Positions 1 through 8,788 of a DNA stretch of 13,044 bases are shown piece by piece. The stretch lies in contig CM060337.1 in NCBI GenBank assembly GCA_030674155.1, forward strand, positions 37,489,270 to 37,502,313. Reading direction: 5' to 3'. The first letter of the stretch is position 1. Each line of letters begins with the position of its first letter. Under the pieces are notes generated by a model that searched no databases, was not told where the DNA came from, and worked only from the letters and a program-made list of their open reading frames with translations. A program made the translations under genes and the position numbers. The DNA comes from Stramonita haemastoma (Eukaryota; Mollusca; Gastropoda; Neogastropoda; Muricidae).

Positions 1-342
1 TCATCTTTTTCTTTCTTTATTCTTTTATATCAAGGATAATGGAATAAGCACTCTTGTGCTTTTTTACGTCCAGTCCCTGTGTATATGCAGATTTGTAAAT
101 GTCATCTGTTCCGTCTCATCCAGTCCCCGTGTGTATGCAGTTGTGTAAATAATGTCATCTGTTCCCACCGGCACACAATGGCCTACTCTTACAAAAAGCG
201 GAACAGGATTTAACGTGTGCGCAAGATGTTCTGCGTGCGTTTGCACACGGGGGCCACGGTTTTCAGTCTCATCCAAAAGACTTTTTGGGTAGAGTGGAGT
301 CAGCACTGACGTTAACTCCAGGAGAAAAATCCCCTCAACTGG
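1..342 (-). mobile_element. tRNA-derived SINE family, copy 1 (headless, left end at the window edge)
   Basis: It matches the body of the complete copy at 5933-6282, starting from the 3'-end ATTCTTTTATATC..GGATAATGG motif and running to CCCCTCAACTGG. The tRNA-like head is missing. An internal 50-bp segment is tandemly duplicated (69-118 and 119-170), both parts beginning TCCAGTCCC and ending near GTCATCTGTTCC. The 3' tail on the minus strand looks like an A/G-rich AAAGAAAG run and is cut by the window start. Confidence 0.8.
69..170. repeat. Internal 50-bp tandem duplication inside SINE copy 1
   Basis: The segments starting at 69 and 119 both read TCCAGTCCC(T/C)GTGT, then ATGCAG, TGTAAAT and TGTCATCTGTTCC. 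The second has a three-base insertion (TAAATAATG against TAAATG). The other three copies in the window carry the segment only once. Confidence 0.85.
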
Positions 343-1054
343 GTGTGTAGGTGATATGCATGCACTACTGTTGATTTGTAATGGAGTGATATTGATGATA
401 ATAAAAGAGTATCATTGTGGGGATGCCAGGGGCCTGTCAGGAGAAATAACATCCCTGCCTCCTGGAAATTCTGTGCTAGGAACTCGTTCTTTTCTTTCCT
501 TCTCTTTCTTTCTGCCTTGATCCTTTTCTTCTGGTCACCTCCTTCTTGTCTATTTTCTGCTTTATTTGTTCATTCTCCTGCAATTTCTTTTTTATAGAAA
601 GACTTGATTAGAATATTTTAATTCTCTCTGACACTGATGTGGGATGCGCTGGGCTTGACTTGTCAGGCACTTAACGGCAGTGCGACACATTTTTGGTCAT
701 ATGACAGACAACAGTAGTGGCATTCCGAGCAATCAACAAAGAAGAAGGATAAAAGAGCGGTTGTATTGTAATGTAAGCTTCTTTGTTGAGTCTAAGGGTC
801 TGAGTGCTAAGAATGAAAAAGTGTTATCGAACATGGACTTTTTGCTTTTTTTTTTTTTTTTTTTTCTTTTGATTTTGGTTTGATTTTTGTTCCTCATCTG
901 CTAGGTAGGTATGAAGTATGTCTTGAGCCTGGATTTGAAAGTATCAAATAAAAGGGTAAAAAATATCAACAATATGTATTCGTTTTGCACATTGGATGAC
1001 GGTTGATGTGAAGAGGGAAATTTAAAAAACTAGTTTTCTTGTTGTGTGTTGCAG
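343..1054. other. Intron upstream of exon A, no recognised element
   Basis: Apart from a 20-T run at 846-865 and a T/C-rich stretch near 480-600, I see unique A/T-rich sequence. Open frames in it (415-597, 680-883) have no splice-site support or recognisable protein. It ends in the exon A acceptor. Confidence 0.55.
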
Positions 1055-1159
1055 TGGACACCAGACCCTCCTCCTAAGAAGAAGAAGAAATCCAAGGCCA
1101 AGAAGTCTCTGCTTTCAGGATTCGGGGCATCGTCTGTTATTGAAGAGAACAATGATGAG
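1055..1159 (+). CDS. Exon A: Lys-rich then acidic segment
   Basis: The exon is 105 bases (35 codons), phase 0 at both ends. The acceptor is TGTGTGTTGCAG and the donor is GAG|GTGAGT, an excellent match to consensus. It reads WTPDPPPKKKKKSKAKKSLL and continues to VIEENNDE. The Lys run could be a nuclear-localisation-like or tubulin/actin-charge patch, but that is only composition. There is no Met in context, so it is an internal exon. Confidence 0.8.
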
Positions 1160-1214
1160 GTGAGTGCAGTTGTCAAACAGCTGTCATGTGGCTTGATACT
1201 TTAACTCACATTTC

Positions 1215-1370
1215 ACTTTCCATCTGATGTATTGAAAAAAACACCTATGCTTTGTGTATATTATTTATACATACATACATACATACGTACGTACGTACGT
1301 ACGTACGTATGCATGTATAAATAATATACACAAAGCAAAGGTGTTTTTTTCAGTATGTCAAATGGAAAGT
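1215..1370. repeat. Long imperfect inverted repeat (hairpin), about 60-bp arms
   Basis: The left arm (1215-1275) begins ACTTTCCAT and passes through TGAAAAAAACACCT and TGCTTTGTGTATATTATTTA. The reverse complement of the right arm (1310-1370) reads the same with about six differences. The centre is (ACAT)n/(ACGT)n, which is itself self-complementary. Three of the differences would be G-U pairs in RNA. It lies in intron A-B, 55 bases after the exon A donor. It could be a small foldback/MITE-like element or a local inverted duplication; no target-site duplication was identified. Confidence 0.85.
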
Positions 1371-1420
1371 ACGTACGTACGTATGTGTGTGTGTCTGTGT
1401 GCGTGCGTGCGTGCGTGTGC
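1371..1420. repeat. (GTAC)n / (GT)n / (GTGC)n microsatellite
   Basis: Simple alternating sequence directly follows the right arm of the hairpin and grades from ACGT to GTGT to GCGT units. Confidence 0.85.
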
Positions 1421-1610
1421 GACAGCCCAGAAATCCAACATCACTCTGTCCAGAGTGCTAAATTTAGCGCCTCTTCCTTTTACCTGGTCCAAGTGTGGTC
1501 AGTTCCTGCTATAAACAGCACCAGCTGGCCCCCACCTAGACTGGAATGGGATGGATTAATTAATTAGCAGGTGAGAGGAGCTGAAAGTGGGGGAAACTGA
1601 CTGACAACTG

Positions 1611-1614
<4 letters not shown>

Positions 1615-1651
<37 letters not shown>
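1615..1651. repeat. (GT)18 tract abutting the exon B acceptor
   Basis: Uninterrupted GT units end four bases before the AG of exon B. No pyrimidine tract stands between them, so the transcript has a UG-repeat at the position usually bound by U2AF. Confidence 0.92.
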
Positions 1652-1652
<1 letters not shown>

Positions 1653-1656
1653 ACAG

Positions 1657-1788
1657 GATCAGGAGGAAGAGTGGATCAAGTTCCCCAGGGCGGATTTCAT
1701 GAAGAATTTCAAGAAGAAGAAAGTGGACCCTGGCAAGTACCCTCCCCCTGACCAGTGCATTCTGGAGATGGTCAACACACAGCTCAAG
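1657..1788 (+). CDS. Exon B: region leading into the CH-like domain
   Basis: The exon is 132 bases (44 codons), phase 0 at both ends, with donor AAG|GTCAGG. It begins DQEEEWIKFPRADFMKNF and ends CILEMVNTQLK. It extends the acidic patch of exon A and enters a likely first helix of the CH-like fold. The acceptor GGACAG is preceded directly by (GT)18 and not by a pyrimidine tract. Codons are GC-rich at third positions, like the other exons and unlike the surrounding introns. Confidence 0.85.
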
Positions 1789-1889
1789 GTCAGGCAGGAC
1801 TGCTGATGGGGGTTGTGTTGTAGTGTGTTGTATTGTGGTGTGTTATATTGTAGTGTAGGTAATGTTTTGTTTTCTTGTTTGTTTGGGTT

Positions 1890-1920
<31 letters not shown>

Positions 1921-2053
1921 ATGTGCGTGTGCACACAAAAGGGCTGCTCACAGGTATATATAGGCATCTATGCATGCAAGAACACACTCAAGAGAATGTT
2001 CACTTGCATGGGTTTAGACATGTTCACCACTGCACATGCATGTGTGTGCACAT

Positions 2054-2064
2054 ACACACACAAA

Positions 2065-2141
<77 letters not shown>

Positions 2142-2153
2142 ACACATAACACA

Positions 2154-2211
<58 letters not shown>

Positions 2212-2217
2212 CACACA
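2054..2217. repeat. (CA)n microsatellite, 5' flank of the LINE
   Basis: Nearly pure CA units with a few interruptions (CACTCA, ATAACA) run up to the first base of the LINE foldback. An interrupted (GT)n stretch with tetranucleotide noise precedes it at about 1889-1932. Confidence 0.9.
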
Positions 2218-2280
2218 TTTTATCAAGGTCTTTTGATCTACTCAGATTGAAACAGTCAAGATCAAAAGACCTTGATAAAA
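2218..2280. repeat. 22-bp perfect inverted repeat at the LINE 5' end
   Basis: Arm 1 (2218-2239) and arm 2 (2259-2280) are exact reverse complements containing TATCAAGGTCTTTTGATC; the loop is 19 bases. Arm 2 encodes SKDLDKI, which is continuous with the RT frame, so arm 1 is probably the inverted extra copy made at the insertion junction. Confidence 0.92.
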
Positions 2281-3725
2281 TCGATAGTCAAATATTAAAA
2301 ATCAGTGCATATGCCATAACTGACACCCTAACCTACATATTTAACTTGTGTATTGACAAAAATTACTTCCCAATGAAGTTCAAACGAGCAAAAGTAATAC
2401 CCTTACACAAAGCAGGAGACCCAACCAATCCGTCGAACTACAGACCAATCTCCATACTATCAGTCCTATCTAAACTATTAGAAAAACATATACAATTTCA
2501 CTTACACTCTCATTTTAAAATATATAATCTAATTAATGAAAACCAGTCAGGTTTTCGTGAAAACCATTCTTGCCATACAGCCTTAATACAACTAATTGAG
2601 CATTGTCTTTTGAATATCAATAACAATGAAATCACTGGAGTCCTTTTTCTAGACTTTGCTAAAGCCTTTGACGTTATTAGCCACTCTCTCCTCATCAAAA
2701 AATTAAAATGCTATAAAATTTCCGACCAAGCATTATCATTTTTAGACTCATTTCTCAGTAATCGTTATCAACTTGTTGAAATCGGGCCTAGGAGATCAAC
2801 CTTATTACCCGTGAAATATGGAATACCACAGGGATCAATACTAGGACCACTTCTTTTCTCCATTTATATTAATGACCTACCTCTGCATATCCATTGTTCA
2901 TGTCAAATGTTTGCCGATGATACATCAATTCAATGTAACAACGATGATTCAAACCAGCTTGTGAAAGATATGCAGGCAGATATCAATAAACTTATCCAAT
3001 GGACAGAACTCAATCATATGTCTCTTAATTCTAATAAAACAAAATGTATGTTTATAACCACTCGACAAAAAAGACAGAAATTGCGTTCTCCATTCGAGCC
3101 AATTTATATCCATGGACAACAAATTGAAGAAGTAGTCTCACACAAAGTACTAGGTGCAGTAATCGACAACGATTTGTCTTGGTCAGATCACATAGCCACA
3201 TTAGGAAAACGAATCTCAGTAAGATTGTATCAACTTAGAAAAATCAAAAATTTTCTAAATTTACAGTCACGAAAACTATTTTTTCACGCCCATATTCTAT
3301 CTCTTATAAACTATGTTTCTACCTTATGGGACAGTGCAAGTGAAACAAACCTAAAGCATATAAACCGCCTACATAAAAGAGCTGTTAAACTAATCCGATT
3401 GAATCCTAATACGCTGACCATCACCAACTACAAAGAACTAGACATTCTTCCACTCAAAGACAGACTGCAGTTCAACAAGTATCTATGTATGTTCAATATA
3501 TTAAACGGAAAAGCCCCAAAGAAAATTGTGGAAAAATTTGCTGTCAATAAAAATAGGCCTACCCATAGACTGTTACTGCCCAGGCCCCATAATAATCTCT
3601 ATAAATCAAGCCTTGCTTATTCAGGAAGAACATTGTGGAATAGCCTACCCCCTTTTCTAAAATCAGTTCCTTCAAAACAAATGTTTAAGAAACTTTTGAA
3701 GAAACATTTGATGGACAAACTATAG
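2259..3725 (+). CDS. LINE reverse transcriptase, C-terminal part of ORF2 (5'-truncated)
   Basis: There are 488 codons without a stop or frameshift. Motifs in order are NYRPISILSVLSKLLEKH (template-binding region), FLDFAKAFDVISHSLL (motif A, catalytic Asp codon at 2652-2654), YGIPQGSILGPLLFSIYIND (motif B), FADD (motif C, catalytic Asp pair at 2916-2921), LNSNKTKCMF (motif D) and HKVLGAVIDNDLSW (motif E). The C-terminal SGRTLWNSLPPFLK and FKKLLKKHLM blocks are usual for CR1/L2-type LINEs. The product would copy RNA from a nicked genomic target, but here it lacks the endonuclease and any start codon, so this copy cannot act by itself. The open frame continues upstream only as translated CA repeat (His-Thr), which is not part of the protein. 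The intact frame suggests a fairly recent insertion. Confidence 0.88.
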   Translation, partial: RSKDLDKIDSQILKISAYAITDTLTYIFNLCIDKNYFPMKFKRAKVIPLHKAGDPTNPSNYRPISILSVLSKLLEKHIQFHLHSHFKIYNLINENQSGFRENHSCHTALIQLIEHCLLNINNNEITGVLFLDFAKAFDVISHSLLIKKLKCYKISDQALSFLDSFLSNRYQLVEIGPRRSTLLPVKYGIPQGSILGPLLFSIYINDLPLHIHCSCQMFADDTSIQCNNDDSNQLVKDMQADINKLIQWTELNHMSLNSNKTKCMFITTRQKRQKLRSPFEPIYIHGQQIEEVVSHKVLGAVIDNDLSWSDHIATLGKRISVRLYQLRKIKNFLNLQSRKLFFHAHILSLINYVSTLWDSASETNLKHINRLHKRAVKLIRLNPNTLTITNYKELDILPLKDRLQFNKYLCMFNILNGKAPKKIVEKFAVNKNRPTHRLLLPRPHNNLYKSSLAYSGRTLWNSLPPFLKSVPSKQMFKKLLKKHLMDKL

Positions 3726-4035
3726 TCCGCATTTATGTTTGATACTACCTCACATTTGGCTGCTTGTTGTTATTCATGCCCATGTTATATAGTATTTGTA
3801 TCATTTGTATGTATGATGTGAGCTTATGTTGTACTGTCTTGGGTTTGTTTTTGTTTTTGTTTTTTATCTTGAGAGATTTGTTGGAAAATAATCCTGATTT
3901 ATTTTAGTTTTTTCAACAAAGGTTGATATTTGTTTTTGAATGTTTTAGAAGTCAATTTACATGATTTTTTTTTTGTGAGGGCAGGATGAAAAAAAGTTGT
4001 GTAAACTTAATCTTTTACCCTCAATAAAGATCATT

Positions 4036-4065
4036 TTGACTTGACTTGACTTGACTTGACTTGAC
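4036..4065 (+). repeat. (TTGAC)6 tail of the LINE
   Basis: Six perfect TTGAC units sit at the junction between the LINE 3' UTR and the CA tract. Short tandem 3' tails in place of poly(A) are usual in CR1/L2-type elements. Confidence 0.9.
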
Positions 4066-4337
<272 letters not shown>

Positions 4338-4452
4338 CTGAACAGATAGTTTGCTGATGATCAACATAACGATATCAAAACACAACTTGTACAAAAACGT
4401 GATATTGAAAGTAGTGTAAGCCCACTGACTGGTTTTTGTGTCTGTCTTTCAG

Positions 4453-4485
4453 AAAACGGTGGAAGGCAGGAACCTGTACTGCTAT
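4453..4485 (+). CDS. Exon C: 33-base small exon
   Basis: It reads KTVEGRNLYCY, 11 codons in phase 0 at both ends. The acceptor TGTCTGTCTTTCAG has a good pyrimidine tract and the donor TAT|GTGAGT is strong. It lies 2.66 kb after exon B, beyond the LINE insertion. Its small size makes it easy to miss; the strong sites and fitting phase support it. Skipping it would keep the reading frame. Confidence 0.72.
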
Positions 4486-4537
4486 GTGAGTATGCGTCTA
4501 TGATTCAGGATCTTTCATGGTTGTTCTCGTTTGTTTC

Positions 4538-4606
4538 ATGCTCTCTCTGTCTCTCTGTCTGTTTGTCTGTGTGTCTGTCTTTCTCTATCTCTCTGTCTTT
4601 CTCTAT
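4538..4606. repeat. (CTGT)n/(CT)n imperfect microsatellite after exon C
   Basis: Mixed CTCT, CTGT and TTTCTCTAT units fill the short stretch between the exon C donor region and the RTE-like fragment. Confidence 0.75.
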
Positions 4607-4614
4607 TTCATTTT

Positions 4615-4868
4615 GTAAAGTAAAAAATGGTACGGGCATGTCACAAGATTGAAAGGACTTGCAAAAACAATACTGCAAGGTACTGTCCAGGGAGGAAGAA
4701 AAAGAGGCAGACCAAAGAAGAGATGGGAGGACAACATCAGCGAATGGACAGGCCTAGAACTCAACCCAATTTTCAGAAAGGTAGAGCAGAGAGAGGAGTG
4801 GAGGGAGCTGGTTGTCAAGTCTTCAAGGGTGCCCCCATGGTTGCCAGACTAAGGGACAGATAGATAGA
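4615..4868 (+). mobile_element. RTE-like LINE 3' fragment, copy 1
   Basis: The frame 4622-4852 reads KKWYGHVTRLKGLAKT, then GGRKRGRPKKRWEDNISEW, EEWRELVVKSS and a stop. This WYGHVTR...GRP.KRW.DNI block is the usual C-terminus of a widespread animal LINE group, after the reverse transcriptase. A short (GATA)n-type tail follows. It aligns with the copy at 12384-12786 with about 20 differences over about 235 bases by eye. It is 5'-truncated right after a CT-rich microsatellite. The frame is still open. Confidence 0.8.
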
Positions 4869-5484
4869 AAGTAAAGCAATTTCAAGCATATCAATATGGC
4901 TCCCATAAGATTCACCACCAAAAATGATGTACAGAATTTGGTTTGAAATGCTGCACATAAGTGAAGAAAAGTGATTAGTAAACAATCATACTTGGCTGTT
5001 TTGTCCAATACATGTACACATTATTATCTAATACCATTTTCATTCATAAAATACAGAAATTTGCATTTTTTTAAATCAAAATATTTTGGATACTTTTAAA
5101 AAAGTTTGGTAGTTTTTCCACAATGGTGAGTTATTTCATCCTATCACCATAAAACTTTTTTTTTCTAACATAAAACATATAACAATCATTTTTTCCCCTT
5201 TCATTTTCCTTCAGTAAAACATATACTTTTATATTCTTTTAAAGCAGTATTTGAATTTTTGTGACTTTTTTATGGTGTTTTTCTTTTTCAAAGTTTACAA
5301 ATAGTCATGGGAGATGAAGGTTTTTTATTTAGTAATTTAAAAAATATATATTTAATTTATTTTTTAATTATCTTAATGTATTTTTTATTTTATTTCTTAA
5401 TTTATTTTATTTATTTATTTATTTTAATTTTTGGGAGACGAAGGGTTAATCAACTGACAAACAGGGATATTGTGATAACTTTAG
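4869..5484. other. A/T-rich remainder of intron C-D
   Basis: No gene or recognisable element is seen. A TTTA/TTAT-rich low-complexity stretch lies at about 5320-5432. The intron ends in the exon D acceptor TAACTTTAG. Confidence 0.6.
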
Positions 5485-5579
5485 GGCATTGATGACTTGG
5501 TGGACAGTCGGGTGCTGTGTGCTCTGGTCAACTCTTTTGTGCCAAACACATTCACCACAGACCTGCTGCTCAATGATAG
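5485..5579 (+). CDS. Exon D: CH-like domain, first half
   Basis: The exon is 95 bases, entering in phase 0 after TAACTTTAG and leaving after two bases of a codon at GATAG|GTGAGT. It reads GIDDLVDSRVLCALVNSF, then VPNTFTTDLLLND. The DSRVLCALVN pattern matches the D-G-x-x-L-C-A-L-x-x helix seen in type-3 and related CH domains, with Ser in place of the usual Gly. The split Arg codon is completed by exon E. Confidence 0.83.
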
Positions 5580-5625
5580 GTGAGTCAGCTGTGTAGAAAT
5601 GCATTTGCTGTGTTGTTTTTTCCTC

Positions 5626-5772
<147 letters not shown>

Positions 5773-5901
5773 GTGTGTCTTTAAATTAACGTTCATGCAC
5801 AGTTTGTGATTTGGACGGCAAACAAAGGAATCGAGTACAAACAAATAACTACTGGTTAACAAGCAAGATTAACAGAATTTATAGAAATGTTACTGAACAC
5901 A

Positions 5902-5932
<31 letters not shown>
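5902..5932. repeat. Short (GT)n tract flanking SINE copy 2 on the left
   Basis: GT units with one TTT interruption run directly into the TTTGA tail of SINE copy 2. It shows that this SINE lies between two GT tracts. Confidence 0.88.
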
Positions 5933-5934
<2 letters not shown>

Positions 5935-6282
5935 TGATTTGATTTGATTTATTCTTTTATATCGAGGATAATGGAATAAGCACTCTTGTGCTTTTTTACA
6001 TCCAGTCCCCATGTGTCTGCAATTGTGTAAATGTCATCTGTTCCCGCCGGCACATGATGGCCTACTCTTACAAAACAGCAGAACAGGATTTAACATGTGC
6101 GCAAGATGTTCTGCGTGCGTTTGCACACGGGGCTTCGGTTTAAAGTCTCATCCAAAGGACTTTTGGGGAGAGTGGAGTCAGCACTGATGTTAACTCCAGG
6201 AGAAAAATCTCCTCGACCGGACTCGAACCTGGGTCATCAGATTGCCAGCGCAATGTTCTGACCACTAGGCTATCTTTCCCCC
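5933..6282 (-). mobile_element. Full-length tRNA-derived SINE, copy 2
   Basis: On the minus strand the element starts at 6282 with GGGGGAAAGATAGCCTAGTG. The A box TAGCCTAGTGG (6262-6272) and the B box GGTTCGAGTCC (6219-6229) match the RNA polymerase III internal promoter consensus. A body of about 260 bp follows, holding a small hairpin (AAGCAC..GTGCTT on the + strand), and then a (TCAAA)3-type tail (5933-5950). It is flanked on both sides by (GT)n. It is the only one of the four copies with a complete head, so it serves as the family reference in this window. The family name is not recognised. Confidence 0.88.
6219..6272 (-). promoter_or_regulatory. Internal Pol III promoter (A and B boxes) of SINE copy 2
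   Basis: A box at 6262-6272 and B box at 6219-6229 on the minus strand, about 33 bases apart, as in tRNA genes. Both match consensus fully as far as I can judge. This would transcribe the SINE antisense to the host gene. Confidence 0.75.
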
Positions 6283-6343
<61 letters not shown>

Positions 6344-6376
6344 TGTGTCTGTGTCTGTCTGTCTGTCTGTCTGTGG

Positions 6377-6410
<34 letters not shown>

Positions 6411-6411
6411 G
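6283..6411. repeat. (GT)n then (CTGT)n compound microsatellite
   Basis: GT units to about 6340 grade through GTCTGT into CTGT units with one GGGT interruption. Confidence 0.93.
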
Positions 6412-6554
6412 ATTTTTGGTATTGTCGTATTAGATTTTACATGGTGTGTATTATTTTGTTTTAGAAGAGTGTATATATATGTACAAAACAAAAAGAAGAA
6501 TGCATATGTGAGCATATATTGTGTTGTGATGTACTGCTCTCTAATCTATCTTTT

Positions 6555-6645
6555 ATTCTATCTATCTATCTATCCCTTAGCCTGGGGACTGTGGGGGCAT
6601 CCCGAAGACTTGACAACCAGTTAGTTCCCTCCATTCGTCTCTCTC
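6555..6645 (-). mobile_element. RTE-like LINE 3' fragment, copy 3 (minus strand, very short)
   Basis: The reverse complement reads GGAGGGAACTAACTGGTTGTCAAGTCTT..., then ATGCCCCCACAG, GCTAAGGGATAGATAG. This is the last 75 or so bases of the fragments at 4615 and 12384 plus the (TAGA)n tail. It is strongly 5'-truncated and has a small insertion. It sits in intron D-E, about 65 bases before exon E. Confidence 0.8.
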
Positions 6646-6709
6646 TTCTCATAATATTTACAGCATATCATAAAAATCTAATAAATGCACATTGTCTGTT
6701 TTCACGCAG

Positions 6710-6791
6710 GTGGACCATCAACTTGGCCCTGAGGTCTGCAGAAAAGATGTTTTATGCGGAAACACCATTTGATTCTGAAGACTTGGTTGAG
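6710..6791 (+). CDS. Exon E: CH-like domain, second half
   Basis: The exon is 82 bases. Its first G completes the AG left by exon D (Arg), then it reads WTINLALRSAEKMF and TPFDSEDLVE. The acceptor is TCTGTTTTCACGCAG and the donor is GAG|GTGAGA. The W-x-x-N-x-x-x-A helix followed by a SEDLVE motif is the clearest sign of a CH domain in the gene. Confidence 0.85.
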
Positions 6792-7640
<849 letters not shown>

Positions 7641-7669
7641 GTGAAGAAGAGGAGTGTTGCTGTGTGCAG

Positions 7670-7759
7670 GCAGATGGCATGGCGGTCAGCTCCTACTTCT
7701 CCTTCTTCTTCATGGTGGCCTTCAAGTACCGGCAGTGCAAAAAGGTGGTGGAGAGAATT
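7670..7759 (+). CDS. Exon F: last helix of the CH-like domain
   Basis: The exon is 90 bases (30 codons), phase 0 at both ends. It reads ADGMAVSSYFSFFFMVAF, then KYRQCKKVVERI. The Y-F-x-x-x-F helix resembles the final helix of CH domains. The acceptor GCTGTGTGCAG follows several hundred bases of purine-rich repeat with only a weak pyrimidine tract. The donor ATT|GTGAGT is the first member of a roughly 49-copy tandem array of nearly the same sequence. Confidence 0.83.
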
Positions 7760-8738
7760 GTGAGTACACCTGCAGAATTTGTGAGTGCACCTGGAGAGTT
7801 GTGAGTATACCTGGGGAGTTGTGAGTATGCCTAGGGAGTTGTGAGTATGCCTAGGGAGTTGTGAGTATGCCTGGAGAGTTGTGAGTATGCCTAGGGAGTT
7901 GTGAGTATGCCTAGGGAGTTGTGAGTATGCCTAGGGAGTTGTGAGTATGTCTGGGGAGTTGTGAGTATGCCTGGGGAGTTGTGAGCACACCTGGGGAGTT
8001 GTGAGTATGCCTAGGGAGTTGTGAGCACACCTGGGGAGTTGTGAGTATGCCTAGGGAGTTGTGAGCACACCTGGGGAGTTGTGAGCACACCTGGGGAGTT
8101 GTGAGTATGCCTAGGGAGTTGTGAGTACACCTGGGGAGTTGTGAGTATGCCTGGGGAGTTGTGAGCACACCTGGGGAGTTGTGAGTATGCCTAGGGAGTT
8201 GTGAGTATGCCTAGGGAGTTGTGAGTATGCCTGGGGAGTTATGAGTACACCTGGGGAGTTGTGAGTATGCCTAGGGAGTTGTGAGTACACGTGGGGAGTT
8301 GTGAGCACACCTGGGGAGTTGTGAGCACACCTGGGGAGTTGTGAGTATGCCTGGAGAGTTGTGAGTATGCGTAGTGCGTTGTGAGTACACACTTGGAGAG
8401 TTGTGAGTACACAAAGAGACCTGTGCATACACCTAGGTAGTTGTAAGTACACCTGGAGAGTTGTGAGTATGCCTGGAGAATTGTGAGTACACCTGGAGAA
8501 TTTGTGAGTATACCTGGAGAATTGTGAGTACACCTAGAGAATTGTGAGTACACTTTGAGAGTTGTGAGTACACCTGGAGAATTTGTGAGTACACCTGGAG
8601 AATTTGTGGGTATACCTAGAGAATTGTGAGTACACCTAGATAGATGTGAGTACACCTAGATAGATGTGAGTATGTCTGAAGAGTTGTGAGTTTACCTGGA
8701 GAGCTGTGAGTTCACCTAGCGAGTTGTGAACACTAAGA
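7760..8738 (+). repeat. 20-bp minisatellite, about 49 units, repeating the exon F splice donor
   Basis: Units start with the true donor at 7760 and follow at 7781 and 7801, then every 20 bases to 8381 and with small length changes to 8726. The main forms are GTGAGTATGCCTAGGGAGTT and GTGAGCACACCTGGGGAGTT. By my count about 38 of 49 units keep GTGAGT, and one (8443) has GTAAGT. The middle block (7801-8380) is exactly periodic and homogeneous. The distal third is more divergent, with 20-22 base units. The peptide-like frames on the minus strand through it are only translations of the repeat. Confidence 0.95.
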
Positions 8739-8788
8739 ATGATATATGGAATTTATATAGCACTGTAGCTTGGCAGTATGAACGTACC

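Larger units (their letters stand above)
2218..4065 (+). mobile_element. 5'-truncated non-LTR retrotransposon (LINE), CR1/L2-like, inserted in a CA tract
   Basis: The element has a reverse-transcriptase frame (2259-3725), a 3' UTR of about 310 bases with AATAAA-like sequence at 4022, and a (TTGAC)6 tail at 4036-4065. No endonuclease region is present, so the 5' part is lost, as is usual after incomplete target-primed reverse transcription. The junctions on both sides run straight into (CA)n, so a target-site duplication cannot be seen. The 5' end carries a 22-bp perfect inverted repeat. Placement in the CR1/L2 part of the Jockey superfamily rests on the RT motifs and the LWNSLP..F..LLKKHL ending; the exact clade is not certain. 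Confidence 0.85.

Noticed and set aside
680..883. 67-codon frame with a charged QQRRRIKER segment
   Set aside because: No splice sites or recognisable domain, and it ends in a poly-T run. Treated as chance in an intron.
1813..2250. Long frames rich in His-Thr or Cys-Val here and at 4061-4394, 5580-5862, 9257-9503 and 10396-11124
   Set aside because: They are translations of (CA/GT)n microsatellites in all frames, with no non-repeat domain of their own.
6212..6282. Functional tRNA gene on the minus strand
   Set aside because: A and B boxes are good, but the sequence continues into a SINE body shared with three other copies and has no evident closed acceptor stem, so it is a SINE head.
7911..8655. 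Minus-strand repeat protein with a 20-residue period (LTTPQ..SQLPRHTHNS)
   Set aside because: A 20-bp minisatellite automatically gives a 20-residue period when open. It is intronic and antisense, and its units follow the splice-donor repeat.
7760..8738. CRISPR-like array
   Set aside because: Units are contiguous 20-bp repeats with no spacers, in a eukaryotic intron.
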